DNA of 44,321 nt from Pseudomonadota bacterium (GTDB lineage Bacteria; Pseudomonadota; Gammaproteobacteria; Burkholderiales; Burkholderiaceae_C), in contig JAFEFZ010000254.1 of assembly GCA_018240325.1 (NCBI GenBank), positions 1-44,321 of the forward strand. Reading direction: 5' to 3'. Made by a program: the position numbers and the translations under genes. Below the pieces are notes generated by a model. That model saw nothing but the letters and a program-made list of their open reading frames with translations, searched no databases and was not told the origin of the DNA. Below are positions 43,793-44,321 of this stretch, piece by piece. Positions within the stretch are counted from its first letter, which is position 1, and the number at the start of each line of letters is the position of its first letter.

Positions 43793-44321
43793 ATGCAACT
43801 CGACCTCTTCGACCACAGCCGCGACCTGATGCTGCGCAACGACGTGCTGGACGCGCTGCTGCGGCACGACGCCGCGGCGGCCCGCGCCGCGCTCGCGCTG
43901 CTGGCCGATGCCTACCCGGCCGACGCCGCGCTGCCGCTGCTCGAGCGGCTGGCGGCCGCGACCGAAGCCGCCGAGACCGACCCGTTTACCGACGCCGGCG
44001 CCGCGGCGGCCGCCGTCGCCGCGCTGGAGCACGACCTGGCCCCTGCGGCGCAGCAACTGCTCGGCGCGGCCGGCGCCGAGGCCTGGCTGCGACCGTTGTG
44101 GCAGCGGCTCGCGCAGCGCGCGGCGCGCCTGCCCTTCGATGCGCAGCAGCCCGAATTGCACGCGGCCGCGCTGCACCGGCGCGCGGGCGACTGGGCTGCA
44201 ACCGCCGGCGCGGCGGCCGCCATCGAATCGTGGCGGCGCATCCCGGCGCCGCTGGGCTGGATGGCCGAAGCGCGCTGGCACCGCGACGGGCTCGACGCCG
44301 CCTGGCCGCTGCTGGCCGAAC
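43793..44321 (+). CDS. Conserved-looking hypothetical protein, cut by the window end
   Basis: The first 176 residues of a longer protein are visible, with no stop before the window ends. It begins MQLDLFDHSRDLMLRNDVLD and continues as an alanine/leucine-rich run of helices with repeat-like spacing (ALLRHDAAAARAALALLADA, then AALPLLERLAAATEAAE). This suggests an alpha-helical repeat similar to TPR-like proteins; proteins with this N-terminus occur in Burkholderiales as hypothetical proteins. No signal peptide is seen. It is divergent from the acyl-CoA dehydrogenase, and the ATG at 43793 is chosen over one at 43788 in another frame. Confidence 0.75.
   Translation, partial: MQLDLFDHSRDLMLRNDVLDALLRHDAAAARAALALLADAYPADAALPLLERLAAATEAAETDPFTDAGAAAAAVAALEHDLAPAAQQLLGAAGAEAWLRPLWQRLAQRAARLPFDAQQPELHAAALHRRAGDWAATAGAAAAIESWRRIPAPLGWMAEARWHRDGLDAAWPLLAE

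Overview
The window is very G+C-rich chromosomal DNA. The codon use and gene set point to a betaproteobacterium of the order Burkholderiales, probably near the Rubrivivax/Leptothrix/Sphaerotilaceae group. Pointers are a Bug-type tripartite tricarboxylate transporter receptor, the homodimeric-type AceE, ScoAB, ETF-QO, and several FadD-like ligases and acyl-CoA enzymes. This placement is inferred from protein families and base composition; no search was run. No rRNA, tRNA, CRISPR array, insertion sequence or prophage was seen.

Layout. 1-800: a less G+C-rich patch with a possible antitoxin relic and a small GTG-started membrane protein. 801-5199: two acyl-CoA ligases around an unrecognised cytosolic protein. 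5336-10180: a hydrocarbon-oxidation locus, with a well-formed sigma70 promoter, a [2Fe-2S] ferredoxin and a CYP153-type P450, converging on an opposite-strand unit of ferredoxin reductase, threonine deaminase and TetR regulator. 10318-12959: amidase, enoyl-CoA hydratase and cupin. 13000-15716: a small membrane protein, then scoAB divergent from a PAS-LuxR regulator. 15769-18784: a tight minus-strand unit (SDR, YceH, thioesterase, PLP enzyme). 18901-19010: operator-like palindromes. 19040-20710: ETF-QO. 20836-22824: an unusual Wzz/GumC-like membrane protein whose C-terminus resembles a degenerate tyrosine recombinase. 22874-25900: beta-hydroxyacid dehydrogenase, asparaginase, then lexA with two SOS-box-like sites and a Cdd1-type gene. 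26114-30703: diguanylate cyclase, a tandem pair of paralogous small unknown proteins followed by a decaying 27-bp repeat, a 2-hydroxyacid dehydrogenase and an MFS transporter that appears to start at CTG. 30687-37265: M48 lipoprotein, upp, Bug receptor, tex and a SIMPL protein, all minus strand. 37639-40281: aceE without aceF or lpd next to it. 40350-43676: a coupled unit of acyl-CoA dehydrogenase, TetR, rlmB and sirtuin behind a perfect inverted repeat. 43793-end: a truncated conserved gene.

The genes lean towards lipid and hydrocarbon use. The P450 system would hydroxylate alkyl chains. The ligases would make acyl-CoAs. The acyl-CoA dehydrogenase, enoyl-CoA hydratase, ETF-QO, ScoAB and thioesterase would handle beta-oxidation, its electrons and its products. 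The regulators and palindromes suggest several separately controlled units rather than one regulon. The most unusual items are the Wzz/recombinase-like fusion, the small paralogue pair with its 27-bp repeat, and the sirtuin coupled to an acyl-CoA dehydrogenase unit.
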